In this document: positions 44,825 to 52,490 of the stretch, one piece after another | Position numbering within the stretch: position 1 is the first letter of the stretch | How the letters are laid out: every line of letters starts with the position of its first letter | Assembly (NCBI GenBank): GCA_017416145.1 | Contig: JAFQDD010000015.1 | Span: 1 to 64,000 of the forward strand | Length of the DNA: 64,000 nucleotides | Source of the DNA: Spirochaetaceae bacterium | Lineage (GTDB): Bacteria; Spirochaetota; Spirochaetia; Treponematales; Treponemataceae | Reading direction: 5' to 3' | Position numbers and translations under genes: made by a program | Notes under the pieces: generated by a model | Databases searched by the model: none | Told to the model about the DNA's origin: nothing | The model's input: only the letters and a program-made list of their open reading frames with translations

Positions 44825-45866
44825 CTGCAACCTCCGTTTTGTTTTCAATAACTGTTTTCTTTTTAATTACAGTTACTTTTTCATTTCCAAGTCGGAGAGT
44901 TACTTTATTGATTAATCGAGGAATGATAATGACATTTTTCTTTACGGAATAATTTACTATTTCATTTTTTTCGTTAAATGCAACTGGCAATTTTTTCTGT
45001 AAAACTATTTCATCTAACTGAATATATGTTGATTTTCCATCGTCATACACTCTTGTAGGAAGGAATTCTGGTTTTTTAAAAATACTGTATTTAATCTGAT
45101 AATCAAAAGATAAAAACTCTGGATTCGTTATATTGATAAATTCACTTTCTACAGTACGACCATTTGTTTCATCATTCTTTTTTGCCCATACATTTTTTGT
45201 TTTAGGATAAGTAAACTTAACCATTGCCATATGTGTATCAGCAAAAGATTTGAGTCTAAAATTATAAACGCGTCTATCAGTAATGATGATCAATGTTGAA
45301 TCCAATTTTGAATACGCAGGTTTTACAAACAAATGTTGAATATCAGCTCCTGTATCTGCATCCTTTGCAACGCCAGCTGTTAATTCCCAAACAGATTCAT
45401 CTTCAGAAAGTAATGGAGTTCCAATAACAACTTCTCCTGGTTCTAAAATAATGTCTGTAAGGTGATAAGGTTGAGCATAAATTTCGTATACAAAGTTTTC
45501 GTCATACTGATAAAAAAATGTACCCTGTTTATACTGTTCTGGAGTCTGAACTGCTTTTTTCAAACTATCAGCAACAGCGTCTTTTCCATTTAGATTTTTC
45601 TTTTCCAATGTAGGGTTTGAAGTGTCTTTTGGAACATAAACTGGTCGTTCAACATAGATTACAGTTTCTTCCACATCTTGAACTTTTAATTCTTCTTGAA
45701 TCAAATAGTTTTCAACTTCATTTTGATTTTCTGCCATTTCAGTCTCTAATGAAGATGCCATAGATTCTTCTACAAAATCTATTGATGTCTCCATATCCAT
45801 CGTAGTTGCACATGATGAAAAACTAATACACATTAGTGCAAATAAAAAAACAAACAATTTTCTCAT
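44817..45866 (-). CDS. trbG: T4SS core protein TrbG/VirB9, predicted lipoprotein
   Basis: 349 residues. The C-terminal two thirds match VirB9/TrbG (TDIILEPGEVVIGTPLLSEDESVWELTAG and DRRVYNFRLKS). Unusually the N-terminus is a lipoprotein signal (MRKLFVFLFALMCISFSSC; Cys at 19) followed by a long acidic linker. No separate VirB7 lipoprotein is seen, so lipidation of VirB9 may replace it. SD AGAGGAGTAC. Confidence 0.9.
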   Translation of the reverse strand: MRKLFVFLFALMCISFSSCATTMDMETSIDFVEESMASSLETEMAENQNEVENYLIQEELKVQDVEETVIYVERPVYVPKDTSNPTLEKKNLNGKDAVADSLKKAVQTPEQYKQGTFFYQYDENFVYEIYAQPYHLTDIILEPGEVVIGTPLLSEDESVWELTAGVAKDADTGADIQHLFVKPAYSKLDSTLIIITDRRVYNFRLKSFADTHMAMVKFTYPKTKNVWAKKNDETNGRTVESEFINITNPEFLSFDYQIKYSIFKKPEFLPTRVYDDGKSTYIQLDEIVLQKKLPVAFNEKNEIVNYSVKKNVIIIPRLINKVTLRLGNEKVTVIKKKTVIENKTEVADE

Positions 45867-45887
45867 AATTAAGTACTCCTCTTGTTG

Positions 45888-46595
45888 TTATTTGTTTGAA
45901 TTGATTATTGTTTTGTCGATTTTCTTCATATCAAATGAAGTAATGTAAATTCCAAGCGGATTATCTTTAATATCTTCCTCTGCAGGTTGAAGCATTTTGA
46001 TTGTGATAACTGCTCGATATGCTTCGTTTGATATTACTTGTCCTGAAAGTTGTCTTGTTATTAATTGATAATCAACTTGATAAGTATCTGCAGAAACTTT
46101 TAATGGTTCTGTCTGAAATAAGACTTCTCTTGTTCGTGTTCCAAAATCTGCAAAAGGATTTTGTTCTTTTACAAGAGTAGAGTAACGTTGAGCTGTTACA
46201 GAAGTTAAAAGATGATAAGTCTTGTTTACTGCATTTTTCATTACAGTTTTATCTGTTGAGAGGGTATTTGAAAGACTAATAAATTCTTTTACTTGTGCTT
46301 GAATTGCGACTTCTGGAACATTAAAGTTTTGATAGTTTTTTCTTGAAACTGGCCCGATGTATTGAGTTTCTCCAAAGTCATTCATAGTAACTAAGACTGG
46401 GATAGAATCGGGTTGTGAGACAGCATACATAGTGATGCCGATAGATAAGAAAAACGCCAATACAGACACAACAACAATAAATTTAAGAAGACGATTTTCT
46501 TTTATTACTTGACCACAAATGTAGTCAAAATGCTGTAATTGTGGGTTAAAAGGCGTTTGATTTGTACCTTGCGGAACAAACACTTTTGAACTCAT
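45888..46595 (-). CDS. trbF: T4SS protein TrbF/VirB8
   Basis: 235 residues: cytoplasmic N-terminus, one membrane helix (FIVVVSVLAFFLSIGITMYAV, about 38-58) and the periplasmic NTF2-like VirB8 domain (ending NPLGIYITSFDMKKI). It bridges inner membrane and core complex. First gene of the second T4SS operon, with the promoter-leader module just upstream. Confidence 0.9.
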   Translation of the reverse strand: MSSKVFVPQGTNQTPFNPQLQHFDYICGQVIKENRLLKFIVVVSVLAFFLSIGITMYAVSQPDSIPVLVTMNDFGETQYIGPVSRKNYQNFNVPEVAIQAQVKEFISLSNTLSTDKTVMKNAVNKTYHLLTSVTAQRYSTLVKEQNPFADFGTRTREVLFQTEPLKVSADTYQVDYQLITRQLSGQVISNEAYRAVITIKMLQPAEEDIKDNPLGIYITSFDMKKIDKTIINSNK

Positions 46596-46608
46596 AAGTA
46601 TCTCCCTT

Positions 46609-46661
46609 TGGGCAGACAGATACCTATGAGATAATATAGGTTATTTTTTTTGTTTAGTCAA
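46609..46661 (-). promoter_or_regulatory. Promoter and leader of the trbF operon
   Basis: Minus strand: -35 TTGACT (46656-46661), 17-bp spacer, -10 TATATT (46633-46638), leader motif TCTGTCTGCCCA (46609-46620). GTATCT and AGATAC (6-bp inverted repeat) enclose the motif and SD GGGAGA just before the ATG at 46595. Confidence 0.83.
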
Positions 46662-46698
46662 TATTGTTATTTGTACATTATAAAAATATGTATGTATT

Positions 46699-46726
46699 AA
46701 AACAACCCAAATATTAAGGTTGTTTT
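46699..46726 (-). terminator. Bidirectional terminator after the AbiE pair
   Basis: Stem AAAACAACC/GGTTGTTTT with a 10-base loop and T-rich ends on both strands. It separates the AbiE operon from the trbF promoter. Confidence 0.8.
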
Positions 46727-46847
46727 TTCTCTATTCCATTTCTTACATAAGTTATTTCCCATAAATCTACAATCCTAGAATTATTTCTTATTTGATAGAA
46801 ATCTTCTGTATTACGGATTGAAGTTCCAAGAATACCCAAGAAAATGA

Positions 46848-47888
46848 TTAAATCGTTTTTAGGATTTCATCTGTCTTACAAACATAATAATATGCCTCAG
46901 GACTTAGTTTTCTCAAAAAATTAAAAGCCTTGAACTCAGGATGGGTGCAAGTTCTTAATGTCAGAGGTATTCCGTCATATTTTTTAAAGTTTTTTCCTTC
47001 CAAAATACAAGAAGCAAAGTACATTACAATCGGAGCTCGTTTTGCCGCTATTTCCGGATTAAAGGTTTCTGAAAAGATGAAAGAACCAAGCCCACGGGCA
47101 CCTTCAAGAAGATTCATGTACTCGTCTCCCTCAAGTTTTCCGTGAGACGCAATACTTTGAGCGGTTTTAATAGTATCAATGAGACAGTCTTTTTCTGTTA
47201 GAGTTTCTCCTCGATAAGCGATTTCTGTCTTTAATGTTTTGAAATAAGTTTCCTTTACAAGTTCAAAGTTATCTATTTCCTGTATCAGTGATACCACGTC
47301 ATACATCTGTTTAAGAACCTCTACGTCTTTTCCAACTCCCAATGGAATACCTGTTGTATGCGGAGCAAAAGCCGTCAGCTTGTCTCCGAGAATACAGTTC
47401 AAATCGGGAATTGTAACTTCAACTTTTTCTCCTTCCGTTATCAAAAGGTCATTCTTTATTTCTTTTTTTATCAGTTTTGCATAATTATTCTCTTCGAACA
47501 GAACGTCTAATAGAATGTAAATCTCTCGATTAGTGATAGGTGAAACATAAGTGAACTTGAAATGTCTTTTTTCTATGTTGTTCTTTCCTTTACGAATTTG
47601 TTCTTCATAATCAGTAAAAGGAAAAATCTTCGAGGCTGCTTTCACATATTTTGAAATATCAGTTCCAGGTTTTACAATGATATCTATATCCGTTGAGAGT
47701 CTTGACGGATTATTAAGGAGTAGCATAAGACATGTACCTCCCTTGAAAATAAATGGAAGGTTTACCTGTGTAATTGCCTCTAACATTCCAAACGCATAAA
47801 TTGTACGTTCAAGAAGAGCAGGATCCCTTTTATATTTTGCTCTAAGTTCATCAATATGTTGTTTTGAAAAATTGTCCTTTGAAAGCAT
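46848..47888 (-). CDS. abiEii: AbiEii-family nucleotidyltransferase toxin
   Basis: 346 residues with the AbiEii core LPFIFKGGTCLMLLLNNPSRLSTDIDIIV (about 45-73: GG and DxD metal ligands), then CILGDKLTAFAPHTTGIPLG. AbiEii toxins are nucleotidyltransferases of type IV toxin-antitoxin systems that block growth or phage. It lies 2 bp after its antitoxin gene. On a plasmid it would also serve for stability. Confidence 0.9.
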   Translation of the reverse strand: MLSKDNFSKQHIDELRAKYKRDPALLERTIYAFGMLEAITQVNLPFIFKGGTCLMLLLNNPSRLSTDIDIIVKPGTDISKYVKAASKIFPFTDYEEQIRKGKNNIEKRHFKFTYVSPITNREIYILLDVLFEENNYAKLIKKEIKNDLLITEGEKVEVTIPDLNCILGDKLTAFAPHTTGIPLGVGKDVEVLKQMYDVVSLIQEIDNFELVKETYFKTLKTEIAYRGETLTEKDCLIDTIKTAQSIASHGKLEGDEYMNLLEGARGLGSFIFSETFNPEIAAKRAPIVMYFASCILEGKNFKKYDGIPLTLRTCTHPEFKAFNFLRKLSPEAYYYVCKTDEILKTI

Positions 47889-47890
47889 TT

Positions 47891-48592
47891 TTATTTTTCC
47901 TTATATTTTTTGATTTGGAGTTTTAAAGCATCCTCGCAAGTCCTTCGTCTTGCATAACGTAACATCTTTTTTATGTCAATCTGATAATGATTCAGATATC
48001 CTTCAAAGATATATTCTAGTTGTGACTGAGTTATCAAAGTTTTTAAGATTTTATCAGCAATAAGATCTACTAAAAATTTCTCTGGAACAGTCATCCATTT
48101 TTTTACAGCTGATACAGGAGCCTCTGTTGGAAGTTTTTCTATAATTATGGTATCTTCTTGAAGATAGGTCCATAATGTTTTTATATCTGGTTTCAGGAGA
48201 ACTTTTCCTGGATATGTTTTTGAGAGTTCTTGGAAAATATAATTTTCAAGAACTGCCTCTACAGAAACTATAATTGTATTCTTACCAATCTGAAGATTCA
48301 TGAATTCATTAAACTGTCGGGTCTCAAAAATCGTAAATTTCACATCTGTATAATTTGTTTCTATTATCGATGAGACAGACTCTGCTATTTCAGAATAATC
48401 AAATGAATAAGGACTTACATCTATTTTTCCCAATGCGTATGAATTACGTTCTATCCTAGTTATTTCACCAGATTTAATAAGCTTATTTATCTGACGGTAG
48501 ATTTCTGCTGTTGATGATGGAACATTGCCTGTAAATACCATGAGAATCTGTCTAGAATTAAATGTTTTACTCACATTTCCAGATGTATTCAT
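47891..48592 (-). CDS. abiEi: AbiEi-family antitoxin/repressor
   Basis: 233 residues: N-terminal winged helix (STAEIYRQINKLIKSGEITRIERNSYALG, about 26-54) and a C-terminal AbiEi-like domain. AbiEi binds inverted repeats to repress its operon; two identical repeats flank the promoter. SD AAAGGAG. Confidence 0.87.
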   Translation of the reverse strand: MNTSGNVSKTFNSRQILMVFTGNVPSSTAEIYRQINKLIKSGEITRIERNSYALGKIDVSPYSFDYSEIAESVSSIIETNYTDVKFTIFETRQFNEFMNLQIGKNTIIVSVEAVLENYIFQELSKTYPGKVLLKPDIKTLWTYLQEDTIIIEKLPTEAPVSAVKKWMTVPEKFLVDLIADKILKTLITQSQLEYIFEGYLNHYQIDIKKMLRYARRRTCEDALKLQIKKYKEK

Positions 48593-48614
48593 AATACTCC
48601 TTTAAGAGAAAGTT

Positions 48615-48715
48615 GGCAGTAAATGAAAAAACTGCCGAAACTCTCACCTACAATAATATACATCAAAAACCTAATTACTTCAATAAGAATATCGGCAGTA
48701 AATGAAAAAACTGCC
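48615..48715 (-). promoter_or_regulatory. AbiE promoter flanked by two identical operators
   Basis: GGCAGT-N10-ACTGCC occurs identically at 48615-48636 and 48694-48715. Between them on the minus strand: -35 TTGAAG (48678-48683), 17-bp spacer, -10 TATATT (48655-48660). One operator lies upstream of -35, the other downstream of -10, as for AbiEi autorepression. Confidence 0.9.
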
Positions 48716-48739
48716 AATTTTCTCAATTATACATCATTT

Positions 48740-49927
48740 TTAATGTCTTTCCACATTTCTATCATACACTACTTTTATATCCCTATCAGTAATTTGTCGT
48801 GTAATTCCACCATCTCCACCAGATACTGAAATTGTTTTTCCTTCGAGATTTTGCTTATGAAGTTGATAAACAGGAACATAAATTCTGTGAGTTTGGGTTC
48901 TTACAATAATTGCATCATTCCAACTTTCATCCTTATCAAAAGAAATAACTCTATCAACTTTTCCTTGCAAAAGACCACCTTCATACATTTTCAACGGCAA
49001 ATTATCTTGTTTCAAATATTCTTCCAAATATGTGTTATATCTTGCCGTTGCCATAAGAACATCTTTCCAATCTTTGTTTAGAATTACTTTGTTATTCTCA
49101 TATTTCGCTAATCCTATTGTAGAAAGATGAGCAAGTCGATTTTGTAATGGAACATCTAATGCGTTTGGATAAATTACCCCTTTTATGCTTTCTATTTTTT
49201 TATCTAAATCAGTCCATCTATTTGCACTTATCATCTTATTTTTAGCAAGCTCAATTTCGGTCTTACTTCGAGGACCTACTAATTTAGTTGCTGATTCTGA
49301 AAGAATTTCTCGCATTGTATTCTTAATCATTTGTTTTGGAAAAAATATTTTTCTTCCGTTTTTATCTTTTCTATTAATAACAATATGACCGTGAGGGTGC
49401 TCTGTATCAGTATGAATACAAGCTTGCCAATACAATTCATAACCAGATAACTTTTCAATTCGTTTAATAAAATCATTAATTAAAACTTTTAAATTTACAT
49501 TTTGATTTTCTGGAGAAACTATAAACTTAAAATGGCCTGCAACTTTATTTTTCTCATATTCTTCATCAGTTATTCCGAATAATTCAGGTTTATCAATTAC
49601 ATTATCTTTTTGCATTTGTGGCATGTAGTACTTAATGTACTTATTATGTTGACGCATAGAATTACTATACGACATTTTGAACATTACTCTTTGATTGTTC
49701 TCTTTCTTTTTATAATTTGATTTTACTAATGAACTTCCGAAGAAATGTTTTTCATCTTTAAAGCGACACGTGTCGCTCCTATTTTTCTTTAACAATTTAT
49801 GAAGTAAGTTATTAAGTACTTTAACATCATCTTTAACATATGGTTTCTTTTCCCATCGATAAAGACCTGGGTCTCTTTCAATAATATCTTTTTTTTCGTA
49901 ATTAAAGATTGATTTGATTTTGTCCAT
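48740..49927 (-). CDS. Relaxase, VirD2/TraI-like (MOBP-type)
   Basis: 395 residues. The core HFKFIVSPE (about 131-139), LYWQACIHTDTEHPHGHIVIN (about 165-185, the histidine triad) and KLVGPRSKTEIE matches HUH relaxases of the VirD2/DUF3363 group, which nick oriT with a tyrosine and pilot the strand through the channel. The HUH motif is intact. The likely nicking Tyr is N-terminal to it; several candidates lie at 80-110. It ends YDRNVERH, close to the (I/V)ER tail. Its coding region contains the palindrome AGCGACACGTGTCGCT. Confidence 0.88.
   Translation of the reverse strand: MDKIKSIFNYEKKDIIERDPGLYRWEKKPYVKDDVKVLNNLLHKLLKKNRSDTCRFKDEKHFFGSSLVKSNYKKKENNQRVMFKMSYSNSMRQHNKYIKYYMPQMQKDNVIDKPELFGITDEEYEKNKVAGHFKFIVSPENQNVNLKVLINDFIKRIEKLSGYELYWQACIHTDTEHPHGHIVINRKDKNGRKIFFPKQMIKNTMREILSESATKLVGPRSKTEIELAKNKMISANRWTDLDKKIESIKGVIYPNALDVPLQNRLAHLSTIGLAKYENNKVILNKDWKDVLMATARYNTYLEEYLKQDNLPLKMYEGGLLQGKVDRVISFDKDESWNDAIIVRTQTHRIYVPVYQLHKQNLEGKTISVSGGDGGITRQITDRDIKVVYDRNVERH
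49762..49777. repeat. 16-bp palindrome within relaxase gene
   Basis: AGCGACACGTGTCGCT, with TTTAAA on one side, is repeated at 50156-50171 in the oriT region in inverted orientation (about 22 bp shared). It encodes SDTCR in the relaxase. Confidence 0.85.
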
Positions 49928-49948
49928 ATTCTTTCCTTCTCTTTAATA

Positions 49949-50006
49949 TGGACAGACAGAATTTGATAGGCATTCAAAATATATCAAAACAAATTTGCAA
50001 AATCAA
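49949..50006 (-). promoter_or_regulatory. Promoter and leader of the relaxase gene
   Basis: Minus strand: -35 TTGATT (50001-50006), 17-bp spacer, -10 TATATT (49978-49983), leader motif variant TCTGTCTGTCCA (49949-49960). CATATT and AATATG (6-bp inverted repeat, the second including the ATG) enclose the SD. Confidence 0.8.
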
Positions 50007-50074
50007 TAGAAAACCTATTTGTACCACAACAAATACCAATGTACCACCAGTAAATAATTGACTAATAAAAACTT

Positions 50075-50175
50075 AGCTGCCCTTGTAGGACAGTCCTTTA
50101 TCTTGCGGAACGCTAGATAAGTGCAGAATTTACACTTTGCACTATTTTCTTCCAGAGCGACACGTGTCGCTTTAA
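50075..50175. other. Candidate oriT
   Basis: Between relaxase and topB. TATCTTGC at 50099-50106 matches the IncP-type nick consensus YATCYTG^Y. Around it are an 11-bp AGGACAGTCCT palindrome (50087-50097), an imperfect repeat TTATCT-TGC…GC-AGATAA, an AGTGCA/TGCACT hairpin (about 50120-50143) and the AGCGACACGTGTCGCT palindrome (50156-50171). The dense dyads and position support oriT; the nick point is inferred. Confidence 0.68.
50156..50171. repeat. 16-bp palindrome in the oriT region
   Basis: Second copy of AGCGACACGTGTCGCT, 15 bp upstream of the topB -35. Likely bound by relaxase or an accessory protein. Confidence 0.82.
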
Positions 50176-50185
50176 AAACTAACTG

Positions 50186-50239
50186 TTGCATAAATCTCTT
50201 ATTTCACTTATATTTAAACCATAAGATTCTGTCTGCCCA
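50186..50239 (+). promoter_or_regulatory. Promoter and leader of topB
   Basis: -35 TTGCAT (50186-50191), 17-bp spacer, -10 TATATT (50209-50214), leader motif TCTGTCTGCCCA (50228-50239). ATAAGA and TCTTAT (6-bp inverted repeat) enclose motif and SD, ending at the ATG. Confidence 0.83.
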
Positions 50240-50251
50240 AGAAGGAGTCTT

Positions 50252-52072
50252 ATGTTAATAATCACCGAAAAACCAAGTGTCGCAAAAGATTTTGCAAAAG
50301 CACTTGCGTGTTCTTTTTCTGCATCCGACCAAGCCTACAAAAGTCGTGATGGAGAAATCACTATCGTTCATTGTGTTGGGCATTTATTCAATCTTCAACA
50401 ACCTGATTTTTATGATGAACGCTTCAAGCATTGGAATCAACTTCCAATTATCCCCCAACAATTTGCATACGATATCAATTCTCAAACAAAAGAAGTTGCA
50501 AAAAATGTTATTCAACATATTAAGAATCATAAAAATGATGCCATCTTAATTGCAACCGATGCTGATAGAGAAGGGGAAATCATTGCTCGAGAATGTCTAT
50601 TAGCTTCTCGAATTTCTGATTATTCTAAAATCAAAAGATTTTGGGTTTCTCAAGCATTAACACCAGAAGTAATTCTTGAAGGAATCAAAAACGCAAAACC
50701 AAGTTACCTATATGATGATATTGCAGAACAGGGATTTGCAAGACAAAAAGCAGATTGGCTTGTGGGTATGAACTTTACTAGATTTATGACTAACATGTCT
50801 GGAGTTCTACTTACAGCTGGAAGAGTACAAACAGCAATTTTAAGTGCTATTAATACACGCTGTAAAAGTATTGCAGATTTCAAATCAGAAAAATACTATG
50901 AACACTTTGGTAACTTTTTTGATAACAATGGAAATGAATGTATTGGCATATTTCTTGATGAAACTGAAAATACTTCTTTTCCAAATCCACTAGAAAAACT
51001 TAATTATCTTTCTGGAAAAAGAGCATCTCTAATAAGTAATAAAACTGAAGAAAAAAGAATAAATCCGCCTCTATTATATAATTTAAATGATTTACAAAAA
51101 GAAGCATTTAGATTGTATGGATATTCTGCAGAAAAAACTTTGCAAATTGTTCAAAAGTTATATGAAGAATATAAATGTGTTTCTTATCCAAGAACACCTT
51201 CAAAAGTAATGGGAGAAGATAATCTTCAGTTATGTATCAAAACAGCCATAAAACTTAGTACGAAATATATCGAATATCTTGGTATTTTTTCAAAAGGTGA
51301 TTATTCCTCTTCAAATAAAAGAGTTTTTGATGATTCAAAATTAGAAGCTCACCACGCAATTATTCCTCTAGAACCGTTACCTTATAATACAACCATAGAA
51401 GAACAAAGTATTTATTTCTTAATTCTAGAACGATTTTTCCTTGCCTTTGGGCCAGCTCATGTTTATGAAAAGCAAACTGTATTTTTAGATGTGAATGGTT
51501 CAAGATTTAAGATTATAGGTAAAAAGATTATCGATAACGGCTGGAAAACTTTTGTCACGATTAATACACCTGAAGAAAAAGATAATATTTTAGATTCACA
51601 AGTTTTATCTGAGATTGATTGGGACAATCTTAATCTAAATACGATAACCATTGTGCCAAAGAATACAAAAGCTCTAAAGTTTTTTAATGAAGCATCTATT
51701 TTAGCATTTATGGAAAATCCAAAATCAATAGAAACAGAAGGAAAACTAGTTGGACTTGGAACAGCTGCAACAAGACACACATTCATTCCAAAACTACTAA
51801 AATCAAAATATATCGAGTTTAACAAAAAGGATATAGTTATTACTGAATTAGGAAAAGCTTTCTTAGAAGGACTAACAAAATCCCCTGCAAAATTACTTGC
51901 TGACATAAGCCAAACTACAAAATGGGAAGAACAACTCAAAGATAATCCAGAACTCTTTTTGGAAAACATCAAAGAATATATCCGTGATTCTGTTTCAACA
52001 CCAATAAACTTGAAATCAGAATTTGCAAAATTTCAAACCAAGCAAAATTACAACAAAAAGAGGAGGGCATAA
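50252..52072 (+). CDS. topB: DNA topoisomerase III (type IA)
   Basis: 606 residues. Toprim domain at the start (MLIITEKPSVAKDFAKAL; acidic DADREGE near 97-103) and the catalytic tyrosine in CVSYPRTPS (near 313). Plasmid TopB copies decatenate or resolve transfer intermediates. It diverges from the relaxase with the candidate oriT between. SD AAGGAG. The stop overlaps the next ATG. Confidence 0.94.
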   Translation: MLIITEKPSVAKDFAKALACSFSASDQAYKSRDGEITIVHCVGHLFNLQQPDFYDERFKHWNQLPIIPQQFAYDINSQTKEVAKNVIQHIKNHKNDAILIATDADREGEIIARECLLASRISDYSKIKRFWVSQALTPEVILEGIKNAKPSYLYDDIAEQGFARQKADWLVGMNFTRFMTNMSGVLLTAGRVQTAILSAINTRCKSIADFKSEKYYEHFGNFFDNNGNECIGIFLDETENTSFPNPLEKLNYLSGKRASLISNKTEEKRINPPLLYNLNDLQKEAFRLYGYSAEKTLQIVQKLYEEYKCVSYPRTPSKVMGEDNLQLCIKTAIKLSTKYIEYLGIFSKGDYSSSNKRVFDDSKLEAHHAIIPLEPLPYNTTIEEQSIYFLILERFFLAFGPAHVYEKQTVFLDVNGSRFKIIGKKIIDNGWKTFVTINTPEEKDNILDSQVLSEIDWDNLNLNTITIVPKNTKALKFFNEASILAFMENPKSIETEGKLVGLGTAATRHTFIPKLLKSKYIEFNKKDIVITELGKAFLEGLTKSPAKLLADISQTTKWEEQLKDNPELFLENIKEYIRDSVSTPINLKSEFAKFQTKQNYNKKRRA

Positions 52073-52236
52073 TGAACCAAAAGCAATTCCTCTTTGAAAA
52101 AAATGACTGTAAAGTTTATAAACTAACTGTATTAAATCATTCATATTTTATTGTAAAACATGCTGGAAAACAATATATCAGAAAGAGTAGTGCAGGTGTA
52201 AATGGATTGATAAGCTCTTTAGGAGAAAAAAGATAA
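52072..52236 (+). CDS. Small hypothetical protein after topB
   Basis: 54 residues, ATG overlapping the topB stop (TAATG), SD AGGAGG inside topB. Basic; reads like an OB or beta-type fragment (VYKLTVLNHSYFIVKHAGKQYI). Likely last gene of the element on this side. Confidence 0.6.
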   Translation: MNQKQFLFEKNDCKVYKLTVLNHSYFIVKHAGKQYIRKSSAGVNGLISSLGEKR

Positions 52237-52241
52237 AAAAA

Positions 52242-52262
52242 CGGCAAGAGTTATTCTTGCCG
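52242..52262. terminator. Hairpin at the right end of the element
   Basis: Perfect 8-bp stem CGGCAAGA/TCTTGCCG with 5-base loop, 5 bp after the last gene. The A-run before it would act as a T-tract on the minus strand. Confidence 0.72.
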
Positions 52263-52291
52263 ACGTTACCCGGGTCTCATTATTATCATAA

Positions 52292-52486
52292 TATAGTCCA
52301 CATTCCAAGCTGATTTCCGACATTCCTTCTGTTGATGTGGCAATTTCTATGGGCTGCAATGTGACTTGCCCCTACATTGGAAAAGACTTTGACGACAACT
52401 GGCAATTTGACGACCCCACTGGAAAAAGCGACGAAGAGTTTATCAAAGTGATTAATATAATAGAAGAAAAAGTGCGAAAATTGTAG
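52292..52486 (+). pseudogene. arsC-like (LMW phosphatase/arsenate reductase) 3' fragment
   Basis: The frame ending at TAG 52484 reads HSKLISDIPSVDVAISMGCN followed by CPYIG…NWQFDDPTGKSDEEF. This matches the C-terminal half of ArsC-type arsenate reductases with LMW-phosphatase fold. An in-frame TAA at 52289 precedes it; the N-terminal catalytic CX5R part is absent. No 5' part exists elsewhere in the window. It marks the right boundary of the plasmid-like block. Confidence 0.75.
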
Positions 52487-52490
52487 TTTT

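Noticed and set aside
46730-46847. Short open frame downstream of abiEii (DLIIFLGILGTSI..)
   Set aside because: No start codon or SD, and no recognised family; possibly a remnant, not enough support.
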